Below are positions 36,277 through 45,699 of a DNA stretch of 64,000 bases, piece after piece. Source of the DNA: DATEDA01 sp963820965 (lineage in GTDB: Bacteria > Pseudomonadota > Gammaproteobacteria > Burkholderiales > SG8-39); NCBI GenBank assembly GCA_963820965.1, contig CAWGCC010000017.1, forward strand, positions 120,168 through 184,167, in the 5' to 3' direction. The stretch's first letter is position 1. Each line of letters starts with the position of its first letter. The notes beneath the pieces were generated by a model, which was given only the letters and a program-made list of their open reading frames with translations, was not told the origin of the DNA and did not search any database. Made by a program: the position numbers and the translations under genes.

Positions 36277-37528
36277 TCAGCGCGCGAGCCGCTCGACGAG
36301 CGCCATCGTGCGCTCGGTCGCGCCGCGATGCGCAGCGCAAAAGCGCCTTCCCGCTTCCCCCATCCGGCGGCGCGCGTCCGCGTCGGCGAGCAGCCGCGCC
36401 GTCTCGCGCACGAGCGTGTCCGCATCGGGCACCTTGATCGCAGCACCCGCTTTCACCGCCTCCGCCGCGGCCTGCGCGAAGTTGAAGGTCGAGGGGCCGA
36501 TCGCGACCGGTGCGCCGACCGCGCACGCCTCGATCAGATTCTGCGCCCCGAACGGCAGGAGGCTCCCGCCGACGAACGCGACATCGGCGGCGGCATAGTA
36601 GGCAGTCATCTCGCCCATGCTGTCGCCGAGCACGTAGTCGCGGCCTGCCGGAACGGGGTCCTCCGCGCTGCGGCGGACGAACGCGAGCCCGCGGTCGCGC
36701 AGCAGTGCCGCGACCTCGTCGAAGCGCTGCGGATGGCGCGGCACGATCACGACGAGCGCGCCGCCAAGCGGCGCGCGAGCGAGCGCGTCGAGCAGCAGGA
36801 CCTCCTCGCCTTCGCGCGTGCTCGCCGCGAGGAGCACCGGCCGCTGCCCGAACAGCGCGCGCAACCGCCGCGCCGCGGTCGATCATCGCCGGCGCGGGCG
36901 CGATGTCGAACTTGAGGTTCCCGGTGACGGCGACGGCCGGCGCACCGAGCGCCTCGAGCCGGGCGGCGTCCGCGTCGGTCTGCGCGCCGGCGGCGTCGAG
37001 ATGCCCGAGCGTCTCGCGCGCGAGCGAGGCGATCCGTGCGTAGCCGCGCGCCGACCTCTCCGACAGCCGCGCGTTCGCGAGCAGGAGCGGCACGCCGCTG
37101 CGGTGGCATTCCCGTACCAGGTTCGGCCACAGCTCGGTCTCCATGAGAATGCCGAGCACCGGCCGGAAGTGCGCGACGAACCGTCGGACCGCCCACGGGA
37201 AGTCATAGGGCAGGAAGGCGAGCGTGGCGAACTCGCCATAGAGGCTAGCCGCCGCCTCGCGGCCAGTCGAGGTCATGTGGGTGACGAGGAACGCGTGGCC
37301 CGGAAAGCGCGCTCGGAGCGCCGTCACCAGCGGCTGCGCCGCCCGGGTCTCGCCGAGCGAGACGGCGTGAATCCAGATCACCGGCCGATCGGGCCGCCGA
37401 CCGTAGCGGCCGAAGCGCTGGCCGATGTCGCGCCGGTAGCCCGGTTCCTTTCGTCCACGCCACCAGAGCCGCAACGGCAGGAACGGCAACGCGAGGTGGA
37501 GCGCGACCGTGTAGAGCATGCGCAGCAT
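36277..37528 (-). CDS. waaA: 3-deoxy-D-manno-octulosonic acid transferase, one frameshift
   Basis: This GT30 enzyme adds Kdo to lipid A at the inner membrane. An N-terminal hydrophobic anchor (MLRMLYTVALHLALPFLPL) is followed by WIHAVSLGETRAAQPLV and METELWPNLV, and later by ASTREGEE and VGGSLLPFGAQNLIEACAVG. One extra base near 36880 shifts the frame; the joined protein has about 417 residues, normal for WaaA. The ATG overlaps the waaC stop (ATGA). Confidence 0.9.
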
Positions 37529-38490
37529 CAGGCGAGCGCCGGCGCGACCTCGTCGAGCGCGTCGAGCACCTCGGCCGCGGATGGCGGATTGCCCACGCCG
37601 CCGCGGACCGCGATCGGCCCCGCCCCGGACGGACCGGTCCGCGCGGGCTCGGAGCTGGCGAAAATGCCGACGACGGGGGTGCCGAGCGCCGCCGCAAGAT
37701 GCATGAGGCCGGTGTCGAGCCCGACAACTGCCCTCGCGTGACCGATGAGCCGCGCCGCATCTTCGATCGACAGGCGCGGCGCGACGACCGCACGCTCGAG
37801 CGAGGCGGCGAGACGACCTGCCCGCGCGCGCTCCGCTTCATCGCCCCAGGGCAGAACGCAGATGAGCCCCCGCGACTCGAGCATGCGGCCGAGCTCGATC
37901 CACGACGGCTCTGGCCAGAGCTTCTCGGCGCGCGCGGTCGAGTGCAGCAGGACGCAGTACGGCGCTGCGGGCGCGAACGCCGGACGCGGCGGCGCGACGA
38001 TGCCGTAGTCGATGGCCGCGGGCGGCACGTAGCCGACCACCTGCGCCAGCAGCCGGCGATAGCGTTCGACCGAGTGATGTTCCGGCCCGACGTCGTAGGT
38101 GTACCGGTAGAACCGCGCCGCCCACGGCTCGCGCGCGGTCGCGCGGCTGTAGCCGTGCACCCGCCCGCGCGCGAGATCGGCGACGAGCGCGCTCTTCACG
38201 AGCCCCTGTACGTCGATGACCGCGTCGTAAGCCTGATCGCGAAGCGAGTGGCGGAAGGCGCCGATCTCCCGCCACACGCCGGCGCGAAGCAAGCCGCGCC
38301 GCCAGCGCCGCAGCGCGAACGGGATCGCGTGGGAGACGCGGGGATGCATGCGCACGAGCGGCACGTACGCCTCCTCCACGACCCAATCGATGACGACGCC
38401 GGGAAGCGCTCGCGCAGCGTCGGTGACCGCAGGGAAGGTGTGCAGGACGTCCCCGAGGGAGGACAGGCGCACGAGGAGGATTCGCGTCAT
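37528..38490 (-). CDS. waaC: Lipopolysaccharide heptosyltransferase I
   Basis: The 320-residue GT9 enzyme adds the first heptose to Kdo2-lipid A on the cytoplasmic face. LLVRLSSLGDVLHTFPAVTD is the hallmark N-terminus; IDVQGLVKSALVA, LLHSTARAEKLWPEPSW and VGLDTGLMHLAAALGTP are the expected conserved blocks. The frame is intact. It is followed by waaA with a four-base overlap, forming an LPS inner-core pair. Confidence 0.93.
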   Translation of the reverse strand: MTRILLVRLSSLGDVLHTFPAVTDAARALPGVVIDWVVEEAYVPLVRMHPRVSHAIPFALRRWRRGLLRAGVWREIGAFRHSLRDQAYDAVIDVQGLVKSALVADLARGRVHGYSRATAREPWAARFYRYTYDVGPEHHSVERYRRLLAQVVGYVPPAAIDYGIVAPPRPAFAPAAPYCVLLHSTARAEKLWPEPSWIELGRMLESRGLICVLPWGDEAERARAGRLAASLERAVVAPRLSIEDAARLIGHARAVVGLDTGLMHLAAALGTPVVGIFASSEPARTGPSGAGPIAVRGGVGNPPSAAEVLDALDEVAPALA

Positions 38491-38512
38491 CGAGCCCCGC
38501 GCGCGCCCCGCT

Positions 38513-38890
38513 TCACGCCGATACGAGGACCAGTCCGGCGGGCTCGAAGCGGCGGAAATCGGCGGCGTTCTCGGTTGCGAGCGGTGCGGCGAGACCGAGT
38601 GCGGTGGCAGCGATCATGCAATCCGGGAGCGAGCCCCGCCGACGGCCGGCCTGGTTGAAGAGCCTCGCCGCGAGCGCGGCCTCTTCCTCGGCGAAGCCGA
38701 ATCGGCGCGAGACGATCCGCGCCGCGAGGTCGACCAGGCGGGGCTCCACCGGTCCGCACAGAAACTCGCACCAGGCGACGGCGCTGACGCCGAGCTCTTC
38801 GCCCGCGACCAGCCACTCGCGGAGCTTCGCGTCCTGGGGCGAGCCGGATACGAGCGCGCGAATGAGAAAGCTCGCGTCGACGAGAATCAT
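38513..38890 (-). CDS. PIN-domain toxin (VapC-like)
   Basis: The 125-residue protein is a PIN-domain ribonuclease. The N-terminal Asp (ILVDASFLIRAL), the Glu in VAWCEFLCG and the Asp in SLPDCMIAATAL provide the acidic metal-binding set; a later Asn/Asp (ATENAADFRRF) completes it. The ATG overlaps the stop of the antitoxin gene upstream, as in vapBC operons. It would cleave RNA when the antitoxin is degraded. The 22 bases between its end and waaC show no terminator. Confidence 0.85.
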   Translation of the reverse strand: MILVDASFLIRALVSGSPQDAKLREWLVAGEELGVSAVAWCEFLCGPVEPRLVDLAARIVSRRFGFAEEEAALAARLFNQAGRRRGSLPDCMIAATALGLAAPLATENAADFRRFEPAGLVLVSA

Positions 38891-39174
38891 CGACGTCTCG
38901 GCTCGATTCGCCGCGTCCACGCGCGACGCTCGCCCTGTACCGCTCTCACCCAGCGATCGGCGGTTTCGGCAGTCATGCCGAGCGCCTGCTGGAGCTCGTC
39001 GAGCGCGCGGATTGCCTCGCGCCCCGCTTCTCCCGGCTCGCGGTTCGCGCTCGCCTGGATCGCCCGCCGCAGCGCTTCGGACTTCGACACCTTCCAACGC
39101 TGGGCGAGCGTCTCGAGCGTGCGGACCGTCTTCAGGTCGAGCGAATAGGTCGTCTTGACAGTCTGTGTGGCCAT
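38887..39174 (-). CDS. Ribbon-helix-helix antitoxin of the PIN toxin
   Basis: The start at 39174 (MATQTVKTTYSLD) gives 95 residues; the same frame is open far upstream but that is antisense to the glycosyltransferase gene. The first 45 residues are a ribbon-helix-helix DNA-binding fold: a beta strand (TTYSLDLKTVRTLETLA) then KVSKSEALRRAIQA. The C-terminal part, charged and helical, would hold the toxin. The TGA overlaps the toxin ATG. Autoregulation at the repeats just upstream is likely. Confidence 0.82.
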   Translation of the reverse strand: MATQTVKTTYSLDLKTVRTLETLAQRWKVSKSEALRRAIQASANREPGEAGREAIRALDELQQALGMTAETADRWVRAVQGERRAWTRRIEPRRR

Positions 39175-39196
39175 ACCATGAGAATATGGCCATACC
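39168..39196. promoter_or_regulatory. Two direct repeats at the antitoxin start, possible operator
   Basis: TGGCCATACC occurs at 39168-39177 and again at 39187-39196, 19 bp apart, about two helical turns. The second copy also forms the palindrome TATGGCCATA. The first covers the antitoxin start codon. Such spaced sites suit ribbon-helix-helix repressors. This is inference from position. Confidence 0.45.
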
Positions 39197-39276
39197 GGAG
39201 TCTCGTCAATGCGACGCGCGCCGGTTTGGACGTAGAATCCTGCGGCAAAACTCGCTGAAACGAAAGGAAAACTCGC

Positions 39277-40035
39277 TTGAAGGCGCCCGCCCCGCTGTCC
39301 GCCGTGCTGATCACCCGGGACGCCGCGTCGCAACTCGACGCTTGCCTCGCGAGCCTCGCGTTCTGCAGCGAAATCCTCGTCGTCGATTCGGGCAGCACCG
39401 ACGGCACGATCGCGATCGCAGAGGCGCGGGGCGCGAAAGTCGTGCAGCACGCCTGGCCCGGCTACGGCAAGCAGAAACAGTTCGCGGTCGCGCACGCGGC
39501 GCACGACTGGGTGCTCTGCATCGACGCCGACGAGCGGGTCAGCGACGAGCTGCGCGATGCGCTCGTCGCCGAGCTCGCCGCCCCGCGCGGCTTCGTCTAC
39601 GCGATGGCACGCTGCAACCGCTTCCTCGGCCGCTGGCTGCGCCACGGCGAGGGCTATCCCGACGTGAGCATCCGCCTCTTCCACCGCGGCCACGCGCAGT
39701 GGAGCGACGACACGGTCCACGAGCAGGTGCTCACCACCGCACCGGTGCTGCGCCTCGCGGGCGATCTGCTGCACGACTCGGCCGACACGCTCGAGCGTTA
39801 CCTCGACAAGCAGAACCGCTACACCACGCTGCAGGCCGAGCGCCTCGCACGCGAGGGTCGCACGACCAATCCCGCGCAACTCCTCCTCTCGCCGGTCGTG
39901 CGGTTCGTCAAATTCTACGTGTTCCGGCTCGGCTTCCTCGACGGCGTCGCGGGGCTCGTGCACATCCTGATCGGGTGCATGAACAGCTTCGTCAAGTACG
40001 CGAAGCTGATCGCGCTCAGGCGGGCGGCGCGGTAG
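39277..40035 (+). CDS. Family 2 glycosyltransferase, LPS-core type (WaaE-like)
   Basis: The 252-residue protein starts at TTG with GGA eight bases upstream. The GT2 nucleotide-sugar site is clear (VLITRDAASQLDACL, VVDSGSTDGT, DWVLCIDADER). The motif DVSIRLFHRGHAQWSDDTVHE and the C-terminal amphipathic/hydrophobic end (VKFYVFRLGFLDGVAGLVHI) match the KdtX/WaaE subgroup that adds glucose to the inner core. It lies downstream of the oppositely oriented LPS core genes. Confidence 0.85.
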   Translation: MKAPAPLSAVLITRDAASQLDACLASLAFCSEILVVDSGSTDGTIAIAEARGAKVVQHAWPGYGKQKQFAVAHAAHDWVLCIDADERVSDELRDALVAELAAPRGFVYAMARCNRFLGRWLRHGEGYPDVSIRLFHRGHAQWSDDTVHEQVLTTAPVLRLAGDLLHDSADTLERYLDKQNRYTTLQAERLAREGRTTNPAQLLLSPVVRFVKFYVFRLGFLDGVAGLVHILIGCMNSFVKYAKLIALRRAAR

Positions 40036-40106
40036 GCGCGCACGCAGCCCGACTTGCGCCTCCCTCCGGTAGGGCATACCTTTCAGGCTGAACGTGAGAT
40101 ATCGAC

Positions 40107-40625
40107 ATGGGCGAAACCGCAACCCGGGAACAGCTGATCGCACAGTGGACCGAGCTCGTCAATGATCCGAGCTTGCAGGATCTGCCCTACAAGATCGAGC
40201 TCACTGCGGAGGGAAAGATCCAGATGAGCCCTGCGAGCAACTGGCACGGGATGGTGCAGGGGCGTCTTGCTCGCGCGCTACGCGCCGCGCTGCCGGACGG
40301 CGAGGTGATCACGGAGTGCTCCGTGCTCACGACGATCGGGGTGCGGGTTCCCGACGTCGCATGGGCGTCGAACGGCTTCTTGCAGGAGCAGCAGTACGCG
40401 ACGCCGTACACGCGGGCCCCGGAGGTCTGCGTGGAGATCGTGTCACGGTCAAACCGCACGCAGGAGATCGACGACAAGGTCGATGCCTATCTGGCTGCGG
40501 GCGCAAACGAGGTCTGGGTCATCAGTACGGCAGGCAACGTGCAGATCTTCGGCTCGCAAGGCGAGCGGAAACAGAGCGCGTTTCCGGTAAAGATCGAGCT
40601 CCCGCCGCTACCCGAGACCCCCTAG
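40107..40625 (+). CDS. Uma2 family (DUF820) putative endonuclease
   Basis: The 172-residue protein has the PD-(D/E)XK-like Uma2 core: VRVPDVAWAS (PD), EVCVEIVSRSN (E-x-V) and a Lys downstream (DDKVDAYLAAGANEVWV). KIQMSPASNWHGMVQGRL near the start is typical. Function of the family is poorly known; members are thought to be nucleases, often mobile or in many copies. It stands alone between two LPS-related genes. Confidence 0.83.
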   Translation: MGETATREQLIAQWTELVNDPSLQDLPYKIELTAEGKIQMSPASNWHGMVQGRLARALRAALPDGEVITECSVLTTIGVRVPDVAWASNGFLQEQQYATPYTRAPEVCVEIVSRSNRTQEIDDKVDAYLAAGANEVWVISTAGNVQIFGSQGERKQSAFPVKIELPPLPETP

Positions 40626-40664
40626 CAGTTTGCGCCCGACCTCCCGCATCCCCGTACCTCGCGC

Positions 40665-41679
40665 ATGACGATCCTGGTCACCGGTTGCGCCGGCTTTATC
40701 GGCATGCACGTCGCGAAACGCCTGCTCGAGCGCGGCGACGAAGTCGCCGGTATCGACAATCTGAATCCGTACTACGACGTCCGGCTCAAGGAAGCGCGGC
40801 TGCACGAGCTCCGTCCCTTCGAGCGATTCCGATTCACGAAGCTGGATCTGGCCGACCGGGACGCGATCGCGCGTCTGTTCGAGGCCGAGAAACCGGTGCG
40901 GGTGGTCAATCTCGCTGCACAGGCCGGCGTGCGTTACTCGCTGCAGGATCCGCACGCGTACGTCTCGAGCAATCTCGTCGGATTCACGAACGTTCTCGAG
41001 GCCTGTCGTCACGGCAAGATCGAGCATCTCGTCTACGCGAGCACGTCCAGCGTATACGGTGCGAACGTATCGATACCCTTCGGCGAAGACGATCCGGTCG
41101 ATCACCCGGTGAGCCTCTACGCCGCGACCAAGCGCGCGAACGAGCTGATGGCGCACACCTACAGCCATCTGTTCGGCCTCCCGACCACCGGTCTGCGGTT
41201 CTTCACGGTCTACGGGCCGTGGGGGCGCCCCGACATGTCGATGGCGCTCTTCACCAGCGCGATCCTCGCGGGCGAGCCGATCCGCGTCTTCAACCACGGT
41301 CGCATGCGGCGTGACTTCACGTATATCGACGATATCGTCGAGGGCGTCGTGCGCGTGCTCGACGTCGTCCCCGAGGCCCGGCCGACGGACGCGGCCGGAT
41401 GCGTACACGCGGCCATCGCGAAGCGCGGCGCCGTTCCGCATCTACAACATCGGGAACAGCCAACCGGTCGAGCTGCTCGAGTACGTCCGGCTGCTGGAAG
41501 CGGCGAGCGGGAAGCAGGCGACGCTCGATCTGCAACCGATGCAGCCCGGCGATGTCGTGGCGACCGCGGCGGACACGTCCGCCCTCGAGGCCGCAGTCGG
41601 ATTTCGTCCCGCAACGCCGCTCAAGGAGGGAATCAGACGCTACGTCGAATGGCACCTCGGATACTACGGGGCGCCGTGA
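40665..41679 (+). CDS. NAD-dependent nucleotide-sugar epimerase (UDP-glucuronate 4-epimerase-like), one frameshift
   Basis: This extended SDR begins VTGCAGFIGMHVAKRLL. Its motif IDNLNPYYDVRLKEARL is typical of UDP-glucuronate 4-epimerases, which make UDP-galacturonate. LAAQAGVRYS, STSSVYG and the catalytic YAATK follow, then TVYGPWGRPDM. One extra base near 41424 shifts the frame; the second part (FRIYNIGNSQPVELLEYV, then ALEAAVGFRPATPLKEGI) is a normal end. The joined length is about 337. Its last 16 bases overlap tail to tail with the aminotransferase gene. Confidence 0.85.
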
Positions 41680-42776
41680 TCCGCGACGCTCGCGCGAACC
41701 GCTTCGGCGATCCGCCTCTGCGTGGGCTCGTCGAGGTAGGGATGCATCGGGAGGGAAAGGACGCCGCGAGCGAGCTGCTCCGAGACCGGATAGCGCTCTC
41801 CGCCGAATAGCGCCGCGTACGCCGGCTGCTCGTGGAGAGCGACCGGGTAGTGCACGGCCGTCGGGATTCCGCGGCGCTTGAGGCCTTCCGCGAGCGCCTC
41901 CCGGTCGTCGCAGACGAGCGTGTACTGGGCGTACACGCTCGTCCGGTCCGGCCGAAGTTGGAGCGTTCGCACGGCCGGCTCGAGGCCGGCGAGCAGCTGG
42001 TCGTAGCGCCTTGCGACGACCGCGCGCTGTTCGACCTCCCATTCGAAGCGCTCGAGCTTCGCGAGCAGCACGGCGCACTGGATCGTATCCATCCGGCCGT
42101 TGATGCCGAGCCGCGTGTGGTGGTATCGACGCTCCTGGCCGTGATGCCGGATCTCGCGCATCGCGGTCGCCAGCGCGTCGTCGTCGGTGAAGAGTGCACC
42201 GCCTTCGCCGTAGCAGCCGAGCGGCTTGCTCGGGAAGAAGCTCGTGCATCCGATCGTCGATAGTCCGCAGCTCTTCCGTCCCCTGTAGGTCGCGCCGAAG
42301 CTCTGCGCCGCGTCCTCGATCACCGGGATGCCGTGCTTCGCTGCGAGCTCATTGAGCTCGTCCATGTCGGCCGGCTGGCCGTAGAGCGAGACCGGCATGA
42401 TCGATCGGGTGCGCGACGTGATGGCAGCGGCGATCATGCGGACGTCGATGTTGCACGTGTCGCGCTCGACGTCGACGAACACGGGCTTCGCGCCGAGCAG
42501 CACGATCATCTCCGCCGTGGCGACGAAGGTGAACGGGGTCGTGACCACTTCGTCGCCGGGCTTGAGCCCGATCGCCATCAGCGCGATCTGCAGCGCGTCG
42601 GTGCCGCTGCCGCACGTGACGCAGTGCTTCACTCCGACGTAGCGCGCCAGCCGCCCCTCGAGCTCCGCGACCTCGGGTCCGAGGACGAACTGGCCGTGGT
42701 CGAGGACCTTCTGGATGCGCGCGTTGATCGACTCGCGGAGGTCGCGGTACTGGGTCTTGAGGTCGATGAAATCCAT
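41664..42776 (-). CDS. DegT/DnrJ/EryC1 family sugar aminotransferase
   Basis: The start at 42776 (MDFIDLKTQYRDLRESI) gives 370 residues. The PLP lysine is in SFFPSKPLGCYGEGG, the cofactor-phosphate site GSGTDALQIAL is intact, and IPVIEDAAQSFGATY carries the ring-stacking Asp. Members aminate keto-sugars on nucleotide carriers for O-antigens. No matching ketosugar dehydrogenase lies next to it in this window. The frame is intact. Confidence 0.9.
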   Translation of the reverse strand: MDFIDLKTQYRDLRESINARIQKVLDHGQFVLGPEVAELEGRLARYVGVKHCVTCGSGTDALQIALMAIGLKPGDEVVTTPFTFVATAEMIVLLGAKPVFVDVERDTCNIDVRMIAAAITSRTRSIMPVSLYGQPADMDELNELAAKHGIPVIEDAAQSFGATYRGRKSCGLSTIGCTSFFPSKPLGCYGEGGALFTDDDALATAMREIRHHGQERRYHHTRLGINGRMDTIQCAVLLAKLERFEWEVEQRAVVARRYDQLLAGLEPAVRTLQLRPDRTSVYAQYTLVCDDREALAEGLKRRGIPTAVHYPVALHEQPAYAALFGGERYPVSEQLARGVLSLPMHPYLDEPTQRRIAEAVRASVADHGAP

Positions 42777-42926
42777 GTCTGGACGTCTCCGTGTGAGGTC
42801 CGTGCAGCGCGGATGGTAGCGAGTGCCGCGCACTTTGACCGCGCAACGCGGCTGAATCGGGACGAGCAATAGAATTTGCTAGACTGGCAGCTTTGTTGCG
42901 GCGCACACAAATCGGCAAGGGGGCGC

Positions 42927-43994
42927 ATGATTCTCGTCACCGGCGGTGCCGGGTTCATCGGTTCGAATTTCGTGCTCGACTGGCTCAAGCATTCCGACGA
43001 GCCGGTCGTGAACGTCGACAAGCTCACTTACGCCGGCAATCGCCGGAACCTCGCGAGCCTGGACGGCGACCGGCGTCACGTCTTCGTTGCGGGCGATATC
43101 GGCGACCAGGCGCTCGTCGAGCGGTTGCTCGCCGAGCACCGTCCGCGCGCGCTCATCAATTTTGCGGCCGAGAGCCACGTCGACCGCTCGATTCACGGGG
43201 CGGGGGAGTTCATCCAGACCAACGTGGTCGGCACCTTCAAGCTGCTCGATGCCGTGCGCGGCCACTGGCAGGCGCTTGCCCGACGCCGAGAAGAGCGCGT
43301 TCCGCTTCCTGCACGTCTCGACGGACGAGGTCTACGGCTCGCTCGGTCCGGACGACCCCGCCTTCAGCGAGACGACGCCCTATGCGCCGAACAGCCCCTA
43401 CGCGGCGTCCAAGGCCGGCTCGGACCATCTCGTGCGGGCGTGGCATCACACCTACGGCCTCCCGGCGCTCACGACGAACTGCTCGAACAACTACGGGCCG
43501 TTCCAGTTTCCCGAGAAGCTGATCCCGCTCATGATCCTGAACGCCATCGCAGGGGAAGCCGCTTCCGGTCTACGGCGACGGGCGAAACGTGCGGGACTGG
43601 CTCTACGTCGGCGATCATTGCAGCGCGATCCGCATCGGTGCTCGAGCGCGGACGGCCGGGCGAGGTCTACAACATCGGCGGCGAAAGCGAGCAGGAGAAC
43701 ATCGCGGTGGTGCGGACGATCTGCGAGCTGCTCGACGAGCTTCTGCCGCGATCCGCGCATCGCCCGCATGAGCAGCTGATCAGCTACGTCAAGGACCGCC
43801 CGGGTCATGACCGGCGTTACGCGATCGATTGCCGCAAGATCCGGCGCGAGCTGGACTGGACACCCGCGGTCCGCTTCAAGGACGGTCTGCGGCAGACGGT
43901 CGAGTGGTACCTGTCGAACCAGGAATGGGTGAAAGGCGTGCAGTCGGGCGCCTATCGGGAGTGGATCGAGGCGAACTATGCGGCGCGGGCGTAG
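42927..43994 (+). CDS. rfbB: dTDP-glucose 4,6-dehydratase, three frameshifts
   Basis: RmlB converts dTDP-glucose to dTDP-4-keto-6-deoxyglucose in the L-rhamnose pathway. The start ILVTGGAGFIGSNFVLDWL and INFAAESHVDRSIHG are hallmarks. Extra single bases near 43271, 43558 and 43637 interrupt the frame. With them removed the order is FRFLHVSTDEVYGSLG, SPYAASKAGSDHLVRAW (Tyr-Lys), TNCSNNYGPFQFPEKLIP, LPVYGDGRNVRDWLYV, VYNIGGESEQEN and DRPGHDRRYAID. The total of about 355 residues is normal. Confidence 0.9.
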   Translation: MILVTGGAGFIGSNFVLDWLKHSDEPVVNVDKLTYAGNRRNLASLDGDRRHVFVAGDIGDQALVERLLAEHRPRALINFAAESHVDRSIHGAGEFIQTNVVGTFKLLDAVRGHWQALARRREERVPLPARLDGRGLRLARSGRPRLQRDDALCAEQPLRGVQGRLGPSRAGVASHLRPPGAHDELLEQLRAVPVSREADPAHDPERHRRGSRFRSTATGETCGTGSTSAIIAARSASVLERGRPGEVYNIGGESEQENIAVVRTICELLDELLPRSAHRPHEQLISYVKDRPGHDRRYAIDCRKIRRELDWTPAVRFKDGLRQTVEWYLSNQEWVKGVQSGAYREWIEANYAARA

Positions 43995-44017
43995 AGTGCT
44001 TTTGCATGCCTCTTACG

Positions 44018-44278
44018 ATGGTCAACGTTCGCGAAGCAAGGCACATTTCTCCAAGCTCTTGAGCGCGCTCACGGCGGCGAGACGATCGTGCTGGCGAAGG
44101 CCGGCAAGCCTACGCTAAACTCGTTCCGCTCGAAGCACCGCAGGAAGGCGTCCGGCGCACTGAAGGGGAAGATCAAGCTCACGAAGGCATTCTTCGAGCC
44201 TCTGCCGAGAAAGAGCTGCTGCATGGGAGCGATGAGCCTCGCTCGACACCATCGACGATTCCGGATCCCGAACCATGA
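44018..44278 (+). pseudogene. Phd/YefM-type antitoxin with several frameshifts
   Basis: The pieces, read across frames, give MVNVREAK, AHFSKLL, ERAHGGETIVLAKAGKP, YAKLVPLEAP, then KLTKAFFEPLP and EKELLHGSDEP. This is the usual order of a Phd/YefM antitoxin: DNA-binding N-terminus, then the toxin-binding tail. Its last frame ends at a TGA overlapping the rfbA ATG, as expected for an intact gene. At least three single-base changes break it. No toxin gene follows; rfbA does. Sequence error or true decay cannot be separated here. Confidence 0.6.
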
Positions 44279-45154
44279 AAGGCCTCATCCTCGCCGGCGG
44301 CTCCGGCACACGGCTGTATCCGGTCACGCAGGTCGTGTCCAAGCAGCTGCTGCCGGTGTACGACAAGCCGATGATCTACTACCCGTTGAGCGCGCTCATG
44401 CTCGCGGGAATCCGGGACGTTCTCATCATCTCGACGCCGCAGGACACGCCGCGCTTCGAGCAGCTGCTCGGCGACGGACACCAGTGGGGCATCAACCTCT
44501 CGTACGCCGTGCAGCCTTCGCCCGACGGGCTCGCGCAGGCCTTCATCATCGGCGAGCGCTTCGTCGCGGGCCAGCCGTCGTGCCTGATCCTCGGCGACAA
44601 CATCTTCTACGGCCACGACCTCGCCGACCGAGCTCGTGCGCGCGGCAGGGAAGACGAGCGGCGCAACCGTGTTCGCCTATCCCGTGCAGGACCCGGAACG
44701 CTATGGCGTCGTCGAGTTCGACGCCGAACGGCCGCGCCATCAGCCTCGAGGAGAAGCCCAAGCAGCCGAAGTCGCGTTACGCGGTCACCGGGCTCTATTT
44801 CTACGACGACCAAGTGGTCGACATCGCCAAGTCGCTCAAGCCTTCGGCGCGCGGCGAGCTGGAGATCACCGATGTCAACAAGCGTTATCTTCGAGCAGGA
44901 GCAACTCGACGTCGTCGTGATGGGCCGCGGCCACGCCTGGCTCGACACCGGGACGCATGAAACGCCTCCTCGAAGCCGCGCAGTTCATCGAGACGATCGA
45001 GCGCCGACAGGGGTTGAAGATCGCCTGCCCCGAGGAGATCGCCTATCGCAAGGGCTATATCAGCGCGGACGCGCTCGCCGCGATCGGGCACGCAATGCGC
45101 AAGAATGGCTACGGGCAATACCTGTTGCGGCTGCTCGAGGATCGGGTGTTCTGA
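44275..45154 (+). CDS. rfbA: Glucose-1-phosphate thymidylyltransferase, four frameshifts
   Basis: RmlA makes dTDP-glucose, the first step to dTDP-L-rhamnose. It opens with KGLILAGGSGTRLYPVT and QLLPVYDKPMIYYPLS. Extra single bases near 44630, 44729, 44890 and 44960 break it; correcting them gives ATVFAYPVQDPERYGVVEFD, ISLEEKPKQPKSRYAVTG, RGELEITDVNKRYL, VVVMGRGHAWLDTGTH and ETIERRQGLKIACPEEIA, a complete RmlA of about 292 residues. The stop overlaps the rfbC start by one base (TGATG). Confidence 0.9.
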
Positions 45155-45699
45155 TGAACGTCGTCCGCACCGCGATCCCGGATGTCCTGCTCTTCGAGCC
45201 GAAGGTGTTCGGCGACGCGCGAGGCTTCTTCTTCGAGAGCTTCAACGAGCGGGACTTTCGCGAGAAGACGGGCCTCGACGTGCGTTTCGTGCAGGACAAC
45301 CACTCGCGGTCGGCGAAGCACGTCCTGCGCGGCCTGCACTACCAGATCAGGCAGCCGCAGGGAAAACTCGTGCGCGTCGTCGCCGGCGAAGTGTTCGATG
45401 TCGCGGTCGACCTGAGGCGCTCGTCACCCACCTTCGGCAAGTGGGTCGGCGAGCGGCTGTCGGCGGAGAACAAGCGCATGATGTGGATTCCGGAAGGTTT
45501 CGCGCATGCGTTCGTCGTCCTCACGGACAGCGCCGATTTCCTCTACAAGACCACCGACTACTATGCGCCCGAGCACGAGCGCACGATCGCGTGGAACGAC
45601 CCCGAGCTCGCGATCCGCTGGCCGCTGCAAGGCGAGGCGATCCTCTCGCCGAAGGACCGTGTCGGGGTGCGATTTCGCGACGCCGAGGTATTCGCGTGA
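45154..45699 (+). CDS. rfbC: dTDP-4-dehydrorhamnose 3,5-epimerase
   Basis: The 181-residue cupin protein RmlC epimerises dTDP-4-keto-6-deoxyglucose at C3 and C5. FEPKVFGDARGFFFESFN, the catalytic-region motif FVQDNHSRSAKHVLRGLHYQ and WIPEGFAHAFVVLTDSADF are all present, with the catalytic His in LRGLHYQ. It is the only intact frame among the four rhamnose genes. The stop overlaps the GTG of rfbD. Confidence 0.93.
   Translation: MNVVRTAIPDVLLFEPKVFGDARGFFFESFNERDFREKTGLDVRFVQDNHSRSAKHVLRGLHYQIRQPQGKLVRVVAGEVFDVAVDLRRSSPTFGKWVGERLSAENKRMMWIPEGFAHAFVVLTDSADFLYKTTDYYAPEHERTIAWNDPELAIRWPLQGEAILSPKDRVGVRFRDAEVFA

Noticed and set aside
44275..45154. Programmed ribosomal frameshifting in rfbA and other genes
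   Set aside because: The shifts occur at many unrelated places, without slippery heptamers or conserved position, and relatives of these enzymes have simple frames.
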